Positions 15,773 to 22,941 of a DNA stretch of 24,489 nucleotides are shown piece after piece (the first letter of the stretch is position 1; every line of letters starts with the position of its first letter). The notes beneath the pieces were generated by a model. That model was not told the origin of the DNA and searched no databases. It worked only from the letters and a program-made list of their open reading frames with translations. Position numbers and translations under genes: made by a program. The stretch covers positions 1-24,489 of the forward strand of contig DAIEIL010000071.1 in assembly GCA_027352645.1 (NCBI GenBank), read 5' to 3'. The DNA comes from Rhodobiaceae bacterium (GTDB lineage Bacteria > Pseudomonadota > Alphaproteobacteria > Parvibaculales > Parvibaculaceae).

Positions 15773-17110
15773 TCATGCTGCCTGGACGCGGCGGGCCGCT
15801 TCCTGATGGGCATGACGCAATTCGGCAAGATCGAGTCCGGGCACTTCGCCATCGATGATGCGCCAACTGCCGGCAACCATGATCCGGTCTGCCGCATGCG
15901 CGCCGCAAATGACGATCGCGGCAACAGGGTCGTCGTAACCGGAAAACCTCAACTCATCGAGACGGAACATGGCGAAGTCTGCCTGTGCGCCCGGCGCGAT
16001 GAGGCCAATATCCTTGCGGCCGAGGCAGCGCGCGGAACCTTCCGTCGCCCAGCGCAACGGGTCCCTGTAGGTGACGGCGCCGACGCCGCGCATGGCACGC
16101 TGCAACAGGAACGCCTGCCGCACCTCCTGCACAAGGTTCGAACTATCGGCCGCCGCCTCGCCATCGCAGGCAAGACCGACCGGCGCGCCAAGGTCTTCGA
16201 GCGCCTTGGGCGAGCAGACGCCCGAGCCGATGATCATGTTCGACGTGGGGCAATGGGCGATGCCTGTACCCGCCTCGCCCAGACGGCGCATTTCGTCGTC
16301 GGTGAAGTGGATGCCATGCGCGAACCAGACGCGATCCGAAACCCAGCCGAGGCTTTCAACATAATCGAGCGGACGCACGCCGAACTGCTGAACGCAATAA
16401 TCGTTCTCGTCATAGGTTTCGGCGAGATGCGTATGGAGCCGCACGTCGAGCGTTTCGCCGAGCTTTGCACTCTCGCGCATCAGGTCGCCCGAAACGGAGA
16501 AAGGCGAGCAAGGCGCAAGCACCACCTGCCGCATCGCGCCCTCTTCTCGCTGATGCCAGCGCCCGACCAGCCGTTCGCAGTCGGCGAGGATCGTATCGAT
16601 CTCCTGCGTCACCTGCCTGGGCGGCAAACCGCCATTCTCAACCGAGAGATCCATGGAGCCGCGGCAGAGAGCCACGCGAAGGCCGAGCTTTTCGGCCTCC
16701 TCCATCTGAATGTCGATTGCCTCTTCGAGGCCGGCCGGAAAGACGTAATGATGATCCGACGCGGTGGTGCAACCGGACATCAGCAGTTCCACCATTGCGA
16801 GTCTCGTCGCAAGACGAAATGTCTCCGGCTCCATCCGGCCCCAAACCGGATAAAGCGCCTTCAGCCAGTCGAAGAGCGCCTTGTCGGCGGCAGGACGGAA
16901 AGCGCGGGTCAGCGTCTGGTAGAAATGATGATGCGTATTGATGAGGCCGGGCAGGACGACATGCTCGGACGCATCGAACACCTCGCCGACCGGTACCGAC
17001 GGCACCGCGCCCGCCGCCACCAGCTCAACGATGCGCGTGCCGTCGACTACGACGCCGCCCTCCGCGCCTTCGGCGAAAATGCCGAGCGGATTCTTGATCC
17101 ATAAGGTCAT
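15773..17110 (-). CDS. 8-oxoguanine deaminase (AtzA/TrzN-type amidohydrolase)
   Basis: A 445-residue amidohydrolase-superfamily deaminase with TIM-barrel metal ligands: His60 and His62 in LINTHHHFYQ, His in RLHTHLAETYDEN, His in FAHGIHFTDDE and Asp in GLACDGEAAADSSN. The N-terminus WIKNPLGIFAEGAEGG and the overall length closely resemble Pseudomonas 8-oxoguanine deaminase, which turns 8-oxoguanine into urate and ammonia. One departure: the active-site stretch around the metal Asp reads DGEAAAD where I expect DGSASND in that enzyme, so a shifted substrate range is possible. It lies 8 bases after the diiron gene and 13 before rubredoxin. Confidence 0.85.
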   Translation of the reverse strand: MTLWIKNPLGIFAEGAEGGVVVDGTRIVELVAAGAVPSVPVGEVFDASEHVVLPGLINTHHHFYQTLTRAFRPAADKALFDWLKALYPVWGRMEPETFRLATRLAMVELLMSGCTTASDHHYVFPAGLEEAIDIQMEEAEKLGLRVALCRGSMDLSVENGGLPPRQVTQEIDTILADCERLVGRWHQREEGAMRQVVLAPCSPFSVSGDLMRESAKLGETLDVRLHTHLAETYDENDYCVQQFGVRPLDYVESLGWVSDRVWFAHGIHFTDDEMRRLGEAGTGIAHCPTSNMIIGSGVCSPKALEDLGAPVGLACDGEAAADSSNLVQEVRQAFLLQRAMRGVGAVTYRDPLRWATEGSARCLGRKDIGLIAPGAQADFAMFRLDELRFSGYDDPVAAIVICGAHAADRIMVAGSWRIIDGEVPGLDLAELRHAHQEAARRVQAA

Positions 17111-17118
17111 GCGCTTAC

Positions 17119-17790
17119 CTATTCCGCCGCCGCGAGCGCCTGGACACGCCGATCGAAGGCAAGCCGCCCCTTCTGCTCAAGCTCGAAGGCCTGACGCACG
17201 CGGCGCCGCACCCGCTCTTGCCGATCCGCTGTCGTCGCATAGCGATGAACAATGGTGCGGCCAAGCGCGATGTGGAAAGCCTCATCCGGCATGATCTTCT
17301 CGATCACATGCCGCGTCGCCTCCGGAATGCGCGGCATCAGCCCTGCGAACGCATTCATCACGCCGATTTCGCCCGTGATGTTATGAGCAGAGACGCGCTC
17401 CAGCGTATCGTCGCCACTGGCATAGAACTCCTGCACCCATTCCACATATTCCGGCTCAGGTACCCAGTCTTCCATCGAACTGCCCAGCGACTCGATGTGC
17501 GACTGCACGATCTTGCAATGGCGGCCTTCATCCGAAATTTGCGTGCAGAGACCAAAAAAGGCTTCTGGCTCCGGCGTATCCGCGAGCCAGGAACCGATGA
17601 AGTTCGCAGCCTGCCGCTCATACCAGCATTGAAACTTGAGCCACTCGAGGAGTTCCACGCGGCCGAGGGGACGAGAGGCGCCAAAACTCTTGGCGGCCTC
17701 GTCCTGGCCCTCACGCCATTTGCTCAGGCTTGCGACGAGATCGTCGTAGAAAGCCTTGGGATCCATCGCTTCCGCTGTTTCGGCGCTCAT
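17119..17790 (-). CDS. Ferritin-like diiron protein, function unknown (possible oxygenase/oxidase)
   Basis: A 223-residue soluble, mostly helical protein. It shows the four-helix diiron pattern: Glu58 (CWYERQAANF), Glu88-x-x-His91 (SDEGRHCK), Glu141 (ITGEIGVMNAF) and Glu170-x-x-His173 (PDEAFHIALG), with no signal peptide. Diiron ferritin-like proteins of this type act as oxygenases, oxidases or peroxidases; examples of the fold are MiaE, rubrerythrin and R2. I cannot name a characterised orthologue. It overlaps the amidohydrolase gene upstream by 4 bases and is 8 bases from the 8-oxoguanine deaminase, with a rubredoxin gene in the same operon. This points to an oxidative step on a purine-derived or heterocyclic substrate with rubredoxin as electron donor (inference). 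Confidence 0.8.
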   Translation of the reverse strand: MSAETAEAMDPKAFYDDLVASLSKWREGQDEAAKSFGASRPLGRVELLEWLKFQCWYERQAANFIGSWLADTPEPEAFFGLCTQISDEGRHCKIVQSHIESLGSSMEDWVPEPEYVEWVQEFYASGDDTLERVSAHNITGEIGVMNAFAGLMPRIPEATRHVIEKIMPDEAFHIALGRTIVHRYATTADRQERVRRRVRQAFELEQKGRLAFDRRVQALAAAE

Positions 17791-18983
17791 TCGGCGGCCT
17801 CCAGCATACGGACGCGGTCATGCGTAGCGTCGAACCATTCACCGGCGCGCAGGCAACCGACCGCGCGCAGGCGTTGATCGGTACGCATGGTTTCGTGGCC
17901 ATCGGTCAGCAGGAAGTCGCTTTCCTCGATCCGCAACACACTGACTTCGGCCGACCGGCCGACGCCGAGCGTTCCATATTCATGGCTCTTGCGGATGGCA
18001 GCGGCGGCGCCGACCGTGTTCATGCTGATAACGTCGGTGAGCGACGCACCCAATGCCCAGATCTTCGTCATCGTGGTCGACATGGAGAAGACCGGCCCAT
18101 CGACGTTAAATACGTTGAGATCCGTCGAAATCGTGTTGGGACGGAAGCCGCGCTCCATCAGCCGCAGCGCCGTCGGGATATGGAAGTCGCCGCCCGAATG
18201 GCCGATATCAAGAACGACACCGCGCTCCACCGCTGAAATGAACTGCGGCGTCGGTTCGCCCTTCGAATCGAGCTGGCCACCGCCGCCACGGAACGCATGG
18301 GTGATGATATCGCCAGGCCGCAGCGCATCGAGAAGGTCGTGATAGTCGATCACCGGCGTATGCGGGAAGGTGCCGAGATGGATCATGATCGGCAGGTCCT
18401 TGCCGATCTCCTTCGCCATTTCGAGGAAAGGCGACACCTTCGGATTGTCGGTATAGGTCGCGCGGACCTTGAACCCAACGATGACGTCGCGATTGGCTTC
18501 GAGCGCTTCGAGCGTTACCTCGGGATCGAGGTTTCGAAGATCGGCCGCGATCTTAAGCTGGTGGCAGATATAGCCCTTATTCGCGAGATAGATCTGGCAG
18601 GGATCCATGAAGGCCAGAACCTTGGTCTTCGTGTCCGGGTGGTCGATCACGGCGCGACGCGCGAGGCCGAAGATGGTAGCGCCCGCAGTTCCGGCATCGA
18701 CGATGACCGGCACACCCGAGTTGACGCCCATCATGTCGGCGGGGAGGCAGAAGTCACCGAGGCCAACGAAGCAATGCGTATGAATGTCGATAAGGCCCGG
18801 TGTGACGAGGCAACCCGAGACGTCGATGACTTCGGCGTCGGCGACGTCTGCGCCCGCAGCCGCGCCGACCGCAGCGATCTTGCCGTCCACGACCAGCACA
18901 TTGGCGATCGCGTCGAAGCCCGAAGCCGGGTCGATAACCCGGCCATTCTTGAGGAGGGTTTTCTTCACAGTGGGTAGAGTCAT
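17787..18983 (-). CDS. Amidohydrolase/deacetylase-type metallohydrolase (dihydroorotase-like)
   Basis: A 398-residue TIM-barrel amidohydrolase with a binuclear metal pattern: His68 and His70 (IDIHTHCF), Lys172 as probable carboxylated bridge (GFKVRATY), His202 (MIHLGTFPHT), His229 (ITHAFRG) and Asp288 (STDLN). It resembles the Atu3266/EF0837-like amidohydrolase/deacetylase group and, more distantly, dihydroorotase and allantoinase. ATG 18983 was chosen since CGGGAG is eight bases upstream; an open extension to 19070 lacks a ribosome site. It is the first gene of an operon with the diiron protein, 8-oxoguanine deaminase and rubredoxin, so a cyclic ureide or an N-acylated intermediate of purine breakdown is a plausible substrate. 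The exact reaction cannot be read from the sequence. Confidence 0.85.
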   Translation of the reverse strand: MTLPTVKKTLLKNGRVIDPASGFDAIANVLVVDGKIAAVGAAAGADVADAEVIDVSGCLVTPGLIDIHTHCFVGLGDFCLPADMMGVNSGVPVIVDAGTAGATIFGLARRAVIDHPDTKTKVLAFMDPCQIYLANKGYICHQLKIAADLRNLDPEVTLEALEANRDVIVGFKVRATYTDNPKVSPFLEMAKEIGKDLPIMIHLGTFPHTPVIDYHDLLDALRPGDIITHAFRGGGGQLDSKGEPTPQFISAVERGVVLDIGHSGGDFHIPTALRLMERGFRPNTISTDLNVFNVDGPVFSMSTTMTKIWALGASLTDVISMNTVGAAAAIRKSHEYGTLGVGRSAEVSVLRIEESDFLLTDGHETMRTDQRLRAVGCLRAGEWFDATHDRVRMLEAAE

Positions 18984-19220
18984 AGCCGTGCTCCCGAACA
19001 GGAGAAGAGAACCGTACGCAATAGGCGTTATGACGGAGGCTAACCCGTCATCTTGACTCAGGAGTCCCATCCAGGTGGTTCTCTAGACCCGGAAATTCCC
19101 AGCCGTGAGGCTGAGCATATGTATGCAAAGCGAATGCCATGGGCGAACGGCGGAATAGCGACGCTCTGACGCAATAACCGTCCGCATAAGCGACCCCGCA
19201 TTGGTCAGAATGACCAAAAA
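18984..19220. promoter_or_regulatory. Leader region of the amidohydrolase-diiron-deaminase-rubredoxin operon
   Basis: This 237-base gap separates the [2Fe-2S] subunit gene from the next operon and presumably holds its promoter (minus strand). It contains ATGTATGCAA (19119-19128), which matches TTGTATACAA at 8 of 10 positions and lies in GCATATGTATGC, and the perfect palindrome TTGGTCA-GAA-TGACCAA (19201-19217) just after the preceding stop codon. Both are candidate regulator sites. ATTGGTCAG and GTATGCA are each also present in the 14264-14711 gap. No certain -35/-10 elements were recognised. Confidence 0.45.
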
Positions 19221-19712
19221 CTAGTCACCAGTGCCGCACTTCAACGCCGCATCCGCCGCCGCGCGCAAGATCGAGTGATAGCCGGTGCAACGGCAGACAT
19301 GCCCGCCCAGCGCTTCGCGAATATCCGCCTCGTCGGGCATGGTCTCGCGCATCAGAAGCGCCGTCATTGCGAGCGTGAAGCCCGGCGCGCAATAGCCGCA
19401 TTGGAAGGCGTTGCCCTCGCTGAAAGCCGCCATGACGGCGCGGCCTTCGGGCAGGCTGCCGAGCCCCTCGATCGTCGTGACCTTTCGGCCTTCCAGCCTG
19501 TAGGCCAGAAGCAGGCAGCCATTCATCGCGACATCGTCGACGAGGACCGTGCATGAGCCGCAGCGGCCGATGCCGCAACCGACCTTCGCGCCCGGCAAGC
19601 TCAGCCGGTCGCGCAGCAGATCGACAAAGCGGTCATCGGGCCGGGCGGCGATCTCCACCGGCTCGCCATTGAGAACGAAGCGGATGGTGATGCGCGTCTG
19701 ATGGTGGGTCAT
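19221..19712 (-). CDS. Xanthine-dehydrogenase-type [2Fe-2S] subunit
   Basis: A 163-residue iron-sulfur subunit of the xanthine dehydrogenase/CO dehydrogenase family. The plant-type [2Fe-2S] cluster ligands are Cys46, Cys51, Cys54 and Cys66 (GCGIGRCGSC...NGC); the second cluster uses Cys105, Cys108, Cys140 and Cys142 (QCGYCAPGF and CRCTGY). It passes electrons from the molybdenum site to FAD. ATG 19712 was chosen because GGAG stands eight bases before it; ATG 19718 overlaps the preceding TAA and is too close to GGAG. It directly follows the broken FAD/molybdopterin gene, so it may be an orphan subunit if that gene is truly dead. Hydroxylation of hypoxanthine/xanthine fits the context, but other heterocycles are possible. 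Confidence 0.92.
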   Translation of the reverse strand: MTHHQTRITIRFVLNGEPVEIAARPDDRFVDLLRDRLSLPGAKVGCGIGRCGSCTVLVDDVAMNGCLLLAYRLEGRKVTTIEGLGSLPEGRAVMAAFSEGNAFQCGYCAPGFTLAMTALLMRETMPDEADIREALGGHVCRCTGYHSILRAAADAALKCGTGD

Positions 19713-19717
19713 GACCA

Positions 19718-20368
19718 TTACTCCACAGCCGCGGTCATGCCGCCCGTCCGTGACAATATCTTCTCCGGGCTGAACGGCGCTTCCGCCACCCAGACGCCCA
19801 CCGCATCGGCGACGGCTGCGGCTATTGCGGGTGAGACCGCTGAAATGCCGAGCTCGCCCACGCCGCGCGGACCGTAAGGATCGTCGGCGTCGAGTTCCTC
19901 CATGGCGAAGACGCGCATATTCGCGGGCGCGTCGGCGATCATGGGCACCATGTAGCTGTCGAAATTGCGCGAGGTGAAGGCGCCTCCCTCGATCAACGTG
20001 TCCTCGGTAAGCGTGAAGCCGAGCCCCTGGACGCCGCCGCCTTCGATCTGACCGCTGTAATTGGCCACATCCATGACGGGCCCGGCAGCCGTGTGCTGAT
20101 CGAGATCGAGCACTTCCACCATGCCGGTCACCCGGTCCACGGCAACCCGCGCCAGCACAGCGCTGTGGCAATGAAGAAAGCGTGCATTGCCCTCCACGGT
20201 GCCGTGCGAAATCGGAAAGGCGAAGTTGCATTCGGCGGCCGGTCTCTCCGCCTCATCCAGAGATTGCGCCAGCGCCGCAAAGCCGAGCAGCGGCACATCG
20301 GACGCATTTCGCCGCGCGTCGTAGATACCGCCCGCGCCGATGGAAATCTCCTCCGGCTCCTTGCCGAG
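19718..20368 (-). pseudogene. C-terminal part of the molybdopterin subunit, downstream of an in-frame TAG
   Basis: After the TAG at 20371-20369 the same frame continues without another stop for about 216 codons to TAA at 19718-19720. The continuation LGKEPEEISIGAGGIYDARR follows on smoothly, and further conserved parts of the large subunit are present: VQGLGFTLTED and GPRGVGELG. The Glu of GVGE (codon 19853-19855) corresponds to the catalytic base of the xanthine dehydrogenase family. If translation stops at TAG, the enzyme loses this residue and part of the molybdopterin-binding region. An internal GTG at 20296 could start a separate polypeptide but has no family precedent. Confidence 0.8.
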
Positions 20369-20371
20369 CTA
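20369..20371 (-). other. In-frame TAG interrupting the molybdopterin subunit
   Basis: The codon read on the minus strand is TAG between GCGAAG and CTCGGCAAG. In the family this site lies in the helix KLLAAAAKxLG, where Trp (TGG) or a similar residue is common, so a single G-to-A change explains it. The reading frame on both sides is otherwise uninterrupted and keeps conserved residues, which speaks for a recent mutation or a base-calling error. Confidence 0.85.
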
Positions 20372-22930
20372 CTTCGCCGCGGCCGCGAGCAGCTTTGCGC
20401 GAAGTTCCGGCCCGGTCTCGGAGGCAGCGCGCCAGACGACATAGGTCATGCGCGACGCCGTGGTCGATCCGGAATCGACCGTTCGCGCCGTATCGCCGAC
20501 GACCGGCCTCACATCGTCGCGCTCGCAACCCAGAACCCGCGCGACGCTTTCCTGAATGAGCGCGAGAATGCCCTGCCCGATTTCTTCCGCACCGAAGGCG
20601 GCCTCAATCTTGCCGTCTGCTGCGAGCGAGAGCCGCGCCGCGCCGCTGTCGCCGATAGCTGAGCCGAGCCCCGACCCCTGAAGCGCGACGGCGAGCCCGA
20701 CGCCGATGACCGTGCGCCCGTCGGCCGAGACGCCACGCGCCCGCGTCCATAAATCGCTGGAGGCGGCGGCGGCCAGTGTCTCGCGCCCGCGATCGCTGGG
20801 GGCCACCACCTGCCCCAGATAGCCGATATCTCCCGGCTGACGAAGATTGCGCGCGCGGAAGGTTACCGGATCGAGTCCTGCCATCTCAGCCAGCCGCCCG
20901 ATCTGGCTCTCCACAGCAAAGAGCATCTCGTTGCAGCCGAAGCCCCGAAACGCACCGCCGAAGCCATTGTTCGTATAGGCGAGCCGTCCACGCGAGCGGA
21001 CGTTGGGAATACGATAGGCGCCGGTGACGTGCTCGAGCGCGGTTTCAACCACAGACGCGCCGAGCGAGGCATAGGCGCCGCCATCGGCAAGCGCGTCCAC
21101 CTCCTGCGCGAGCAGATAACCTTCCGCATCGCAAGCTGTACGCATCCTGATCCGCATCGGCTGTCGCTTGGTTCCGGCAAGAACAGACTCCCCGCGGTCG
21201 AGCTGCATGCGCACCGGGCGCCCGGCTTTCAGCGCAAGCAGCGCAAGTGCCGGTTGCACGGTCAGCTCATCCTTGCCGCCGAATGCGCCGCCAGACGGGC
21301 TCGACACGATGCGAATGCGTTCCTCATCCATGTCGAGAATGCGCGCAAGCTGCGTACGATCGCGATATCCGTGCTGCCCGGCGACACAGACCATCAGTCC
21401 GCCATCTGCCATCGGCTCCGCATAGCCGCCTTCCGTCTCCATGAAGGCGTGCATCTGCCGCGGCGTGACATAGACATCCTCGACGATATGCGCCGCGCGG
21501 GCGAACGCCTCGTCCACCTTGCCGCGCTCCAGGCCGAGGTCGGCCAGAAGATTTCCGCCTTCATGCACAAACGGCGCATCGGGCGCGAGTGCCAGCTCCG
21601 CATCGGCGACGACTGGCAGGACCTCATAATCGACGCGGATGAGCGACAACGCGCGCTCCGCAATCTCGTCGCTCTCGGCGGCGACTGCCGCAATAACATC
21701 GCCGACATAGCGAACCTTGTCGGCGCAGAAAGCCGGCTGATCCGGAATGACGATGCCATAGCCGTTGAGCCCCTTCACGTCGCGATGCGTGACGACCGCA
21801 TGCACACCGGGCAACGCCTCCGCCTCCGACGTATCAATGCCGAGGATACGCGCATGGGGATAACGCGCCCTGAGTACCCGGCCAACAAGCATGTCCGGCT
21901 CTCGAATATCGGTGAGATAGGTGAACGAACCTTCGACCTTTGCCGTGACGTCGGGTCTCATCCGCCAGCGCTCGCCCATGGCCGTGCGCGAGACCTCCGC
22001 TTCGCTATAGGGAACCGGCACGAAGGCGGGCATCGAGGAATAGCCGCGCGAGGACGCCTTGCCGGATACGGCGTCGAGCGCCACGCTTCCTCCGAGCCCC
22101 GCGAGGATCGCGTTGGCCGCGACATTGCGGCGATATTCCGCGCTGCGAAATGCATCCGAAGGCACACGCATTTCGTCGAGCATGTCGCGCTTGAACGCGA
22201 CCCAGTCGATCGACGGCGGCATCATGCCGGAAAGCCTGCGCTCCGCACCCGTCAGCCGCTGCGGCGGCGTGATGCCGCCACCGATGGCGAGTCGCGCCTT
22301 GACCACATTGCCCGCGCTGTCGAGCCAGACCGCTCCCGCCGCATTGACGACGCTCGGCGTGAAAGCGCGCCGAAGGCCGGTCTTCTCAAAGCAGGTTTTC
22401 GTGGGCAAATTCGCCGGGAGAATGATCGACACAAGCATCACACCATCCATCGGCGTGAGACTCGACGAAAGGAGGGTCCAGAGGTTGCGCCTGACCAGTC
22501 CCTTGGCGGTGAAAAGTTCGACCTCGGCATCGAAGGCAAGCAGCGCCGGTATGATGCAGCCAGTGCCGCCCGCTACATTCCCGCCCAGCGTCGCAAGATT
22601 GCGAATACCGGCGGAGCCCACCCGGCCCACCGCCTCGCGCAGCATCGGGAGCTTCTCACCAATGAGCGCATCGTGACGAAGCGCACTCAGGCTCGTCAGC
22701 GCCCCGATCCTGATGCTGCCATCGGCCAGTTCCGACACGCCGCGAAGAGCATCAAGCCCGTTGAGGTCGATCCAGTGTTCGGGCACGGGAGCGCCTGCTG
22801 CCCAATCAAGCTGCGCTGCGGTTCCGCCTGCAAGGATGCGTGCGGCTTTGCCGAAGCGCCGGAGAAGCGACCAGGCTTCGGATAGATCTTCGGGATGCCA
22901 GATCTGGGGCGCAACGAGGCTCTTCTTCAT
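20369..22930 (-). CDS. Xanthine-dehydrogenase-type FAD subunit fused to molybdopterin subunit, cut short by TAG
   Basis: An 853-residue open frame with two joined modules. Residues 1 to about 270 are the FAD-binding subunit (ILAGGTAAQ, IRNLATLGGNVAGG, then the CO-dehydrogenase flavoprotein C-terminal domain). The rest is the molybdopterin subunit (RPDVTAKVEGSFTYLTDIRE, GAFGGKDELTVQPALALL, AFRGFGCNEMLFAVESQIGR, GAEEIGQG). It stops at TAG 20371-20369 inside ...KLLAAAAK, while the homologous C-terminal part goes on in frame. With read-through the protein would be about 1070 residues. Fusion of FAD and molybdopterin parts with a separate [2Fe-2S] gene is an unusual order. ATG 22930 (MKKSLVAPQIW) was chosen although its ribosome site is weak; an upstream start at 22984 would overlap the preceding gene. 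Confidence 0.85.
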   Translation of the reverse strand: MKKSLVAPQIWHPEDLSEAWSLLRRFGKAARILAGGTAAQLDWAAGAPVPEHWIDLNGLDALRGVSELADGSIRIGALTSLSALRHDALIGEKLPMLREAVGRVGSAGIRNLATLGGNVAGGTGCIIPALLAFDAEVELFTAKGLVRRNLWTLLSSSLTPMDGVMLVSIILPANLPTKTCFEKTGLRRAFTPSVVNAAGAVWLDSAGNVVKARLAIGGGITPPQRLTGAERRLSGMMPPSIDWVAFKRDMLDEMRVPSDAFRSAEYRRNVAANAILAGLGGSVALDAVSGKASSRGYSSMPAFVPVPYSEAEVSRTAMGERWRMRPDVTAKVEGSFTYLTDIREPDMLVGRVLRARYPHARILGIDTSEAEALPGVHAVVTHRDVKGLNGYGIVIPDQPAFCADKVRYVGDVIAAVAAESDEIAERALSLIRVDYEVLPVVADAELALAPDAPFVHEGGNLLADLGLERGKVDEAFARAAHIVEDVYVTPRQMHAFMETEGGYAEPMADGGLMVCVAGQHGYRDRTQLARILDMDEERIRIVSSPSGGAFGGKDELTVQPALALLALKAGRPVRMQLDRGESVLAGTKRQPMRIRMRTACDAEGYLLAQEVDALADGGAYASLGASVVETALEHVTGAYRIPNVRSRGRLAYTNNGFGGAFRGFGCNEMLFAVESQIGRLAEMAGLDPVTFRARNLRQPGDIGYLGQVVAPSDRGRETLAAAASSDLWTRARGVSADGRTVIGVGLAVALQGSGLGSAIGDSGAARLSLAADGKIEAAFGAEEIGQGILALIQESVARVLGCERDDVRPVVGDTARTVDSGSTTASRMTYVVWRAASETGPELRAKLLAAAAK

Positions 22931-22941
22931 GGACACTCTAC

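Noticed and set aside
19201..19217. Palindrome after the [2Fe-2S] subunit gene as a rho-independent terminator
   Set aside because: The stem is only 7 base pairs with a 3-base loop and no T-run follows on the minus strand; a regulator site is a better guess.
21029..22885. A 618-codon plus-strand open frame opposite the xanthine dehydrogenase gene
   Set aside because: It mirrors the minus-strand gene with well-conserved domains; its translation is rich in Arg and His without any domain, as expected for the antisense of a GC-rich gene.
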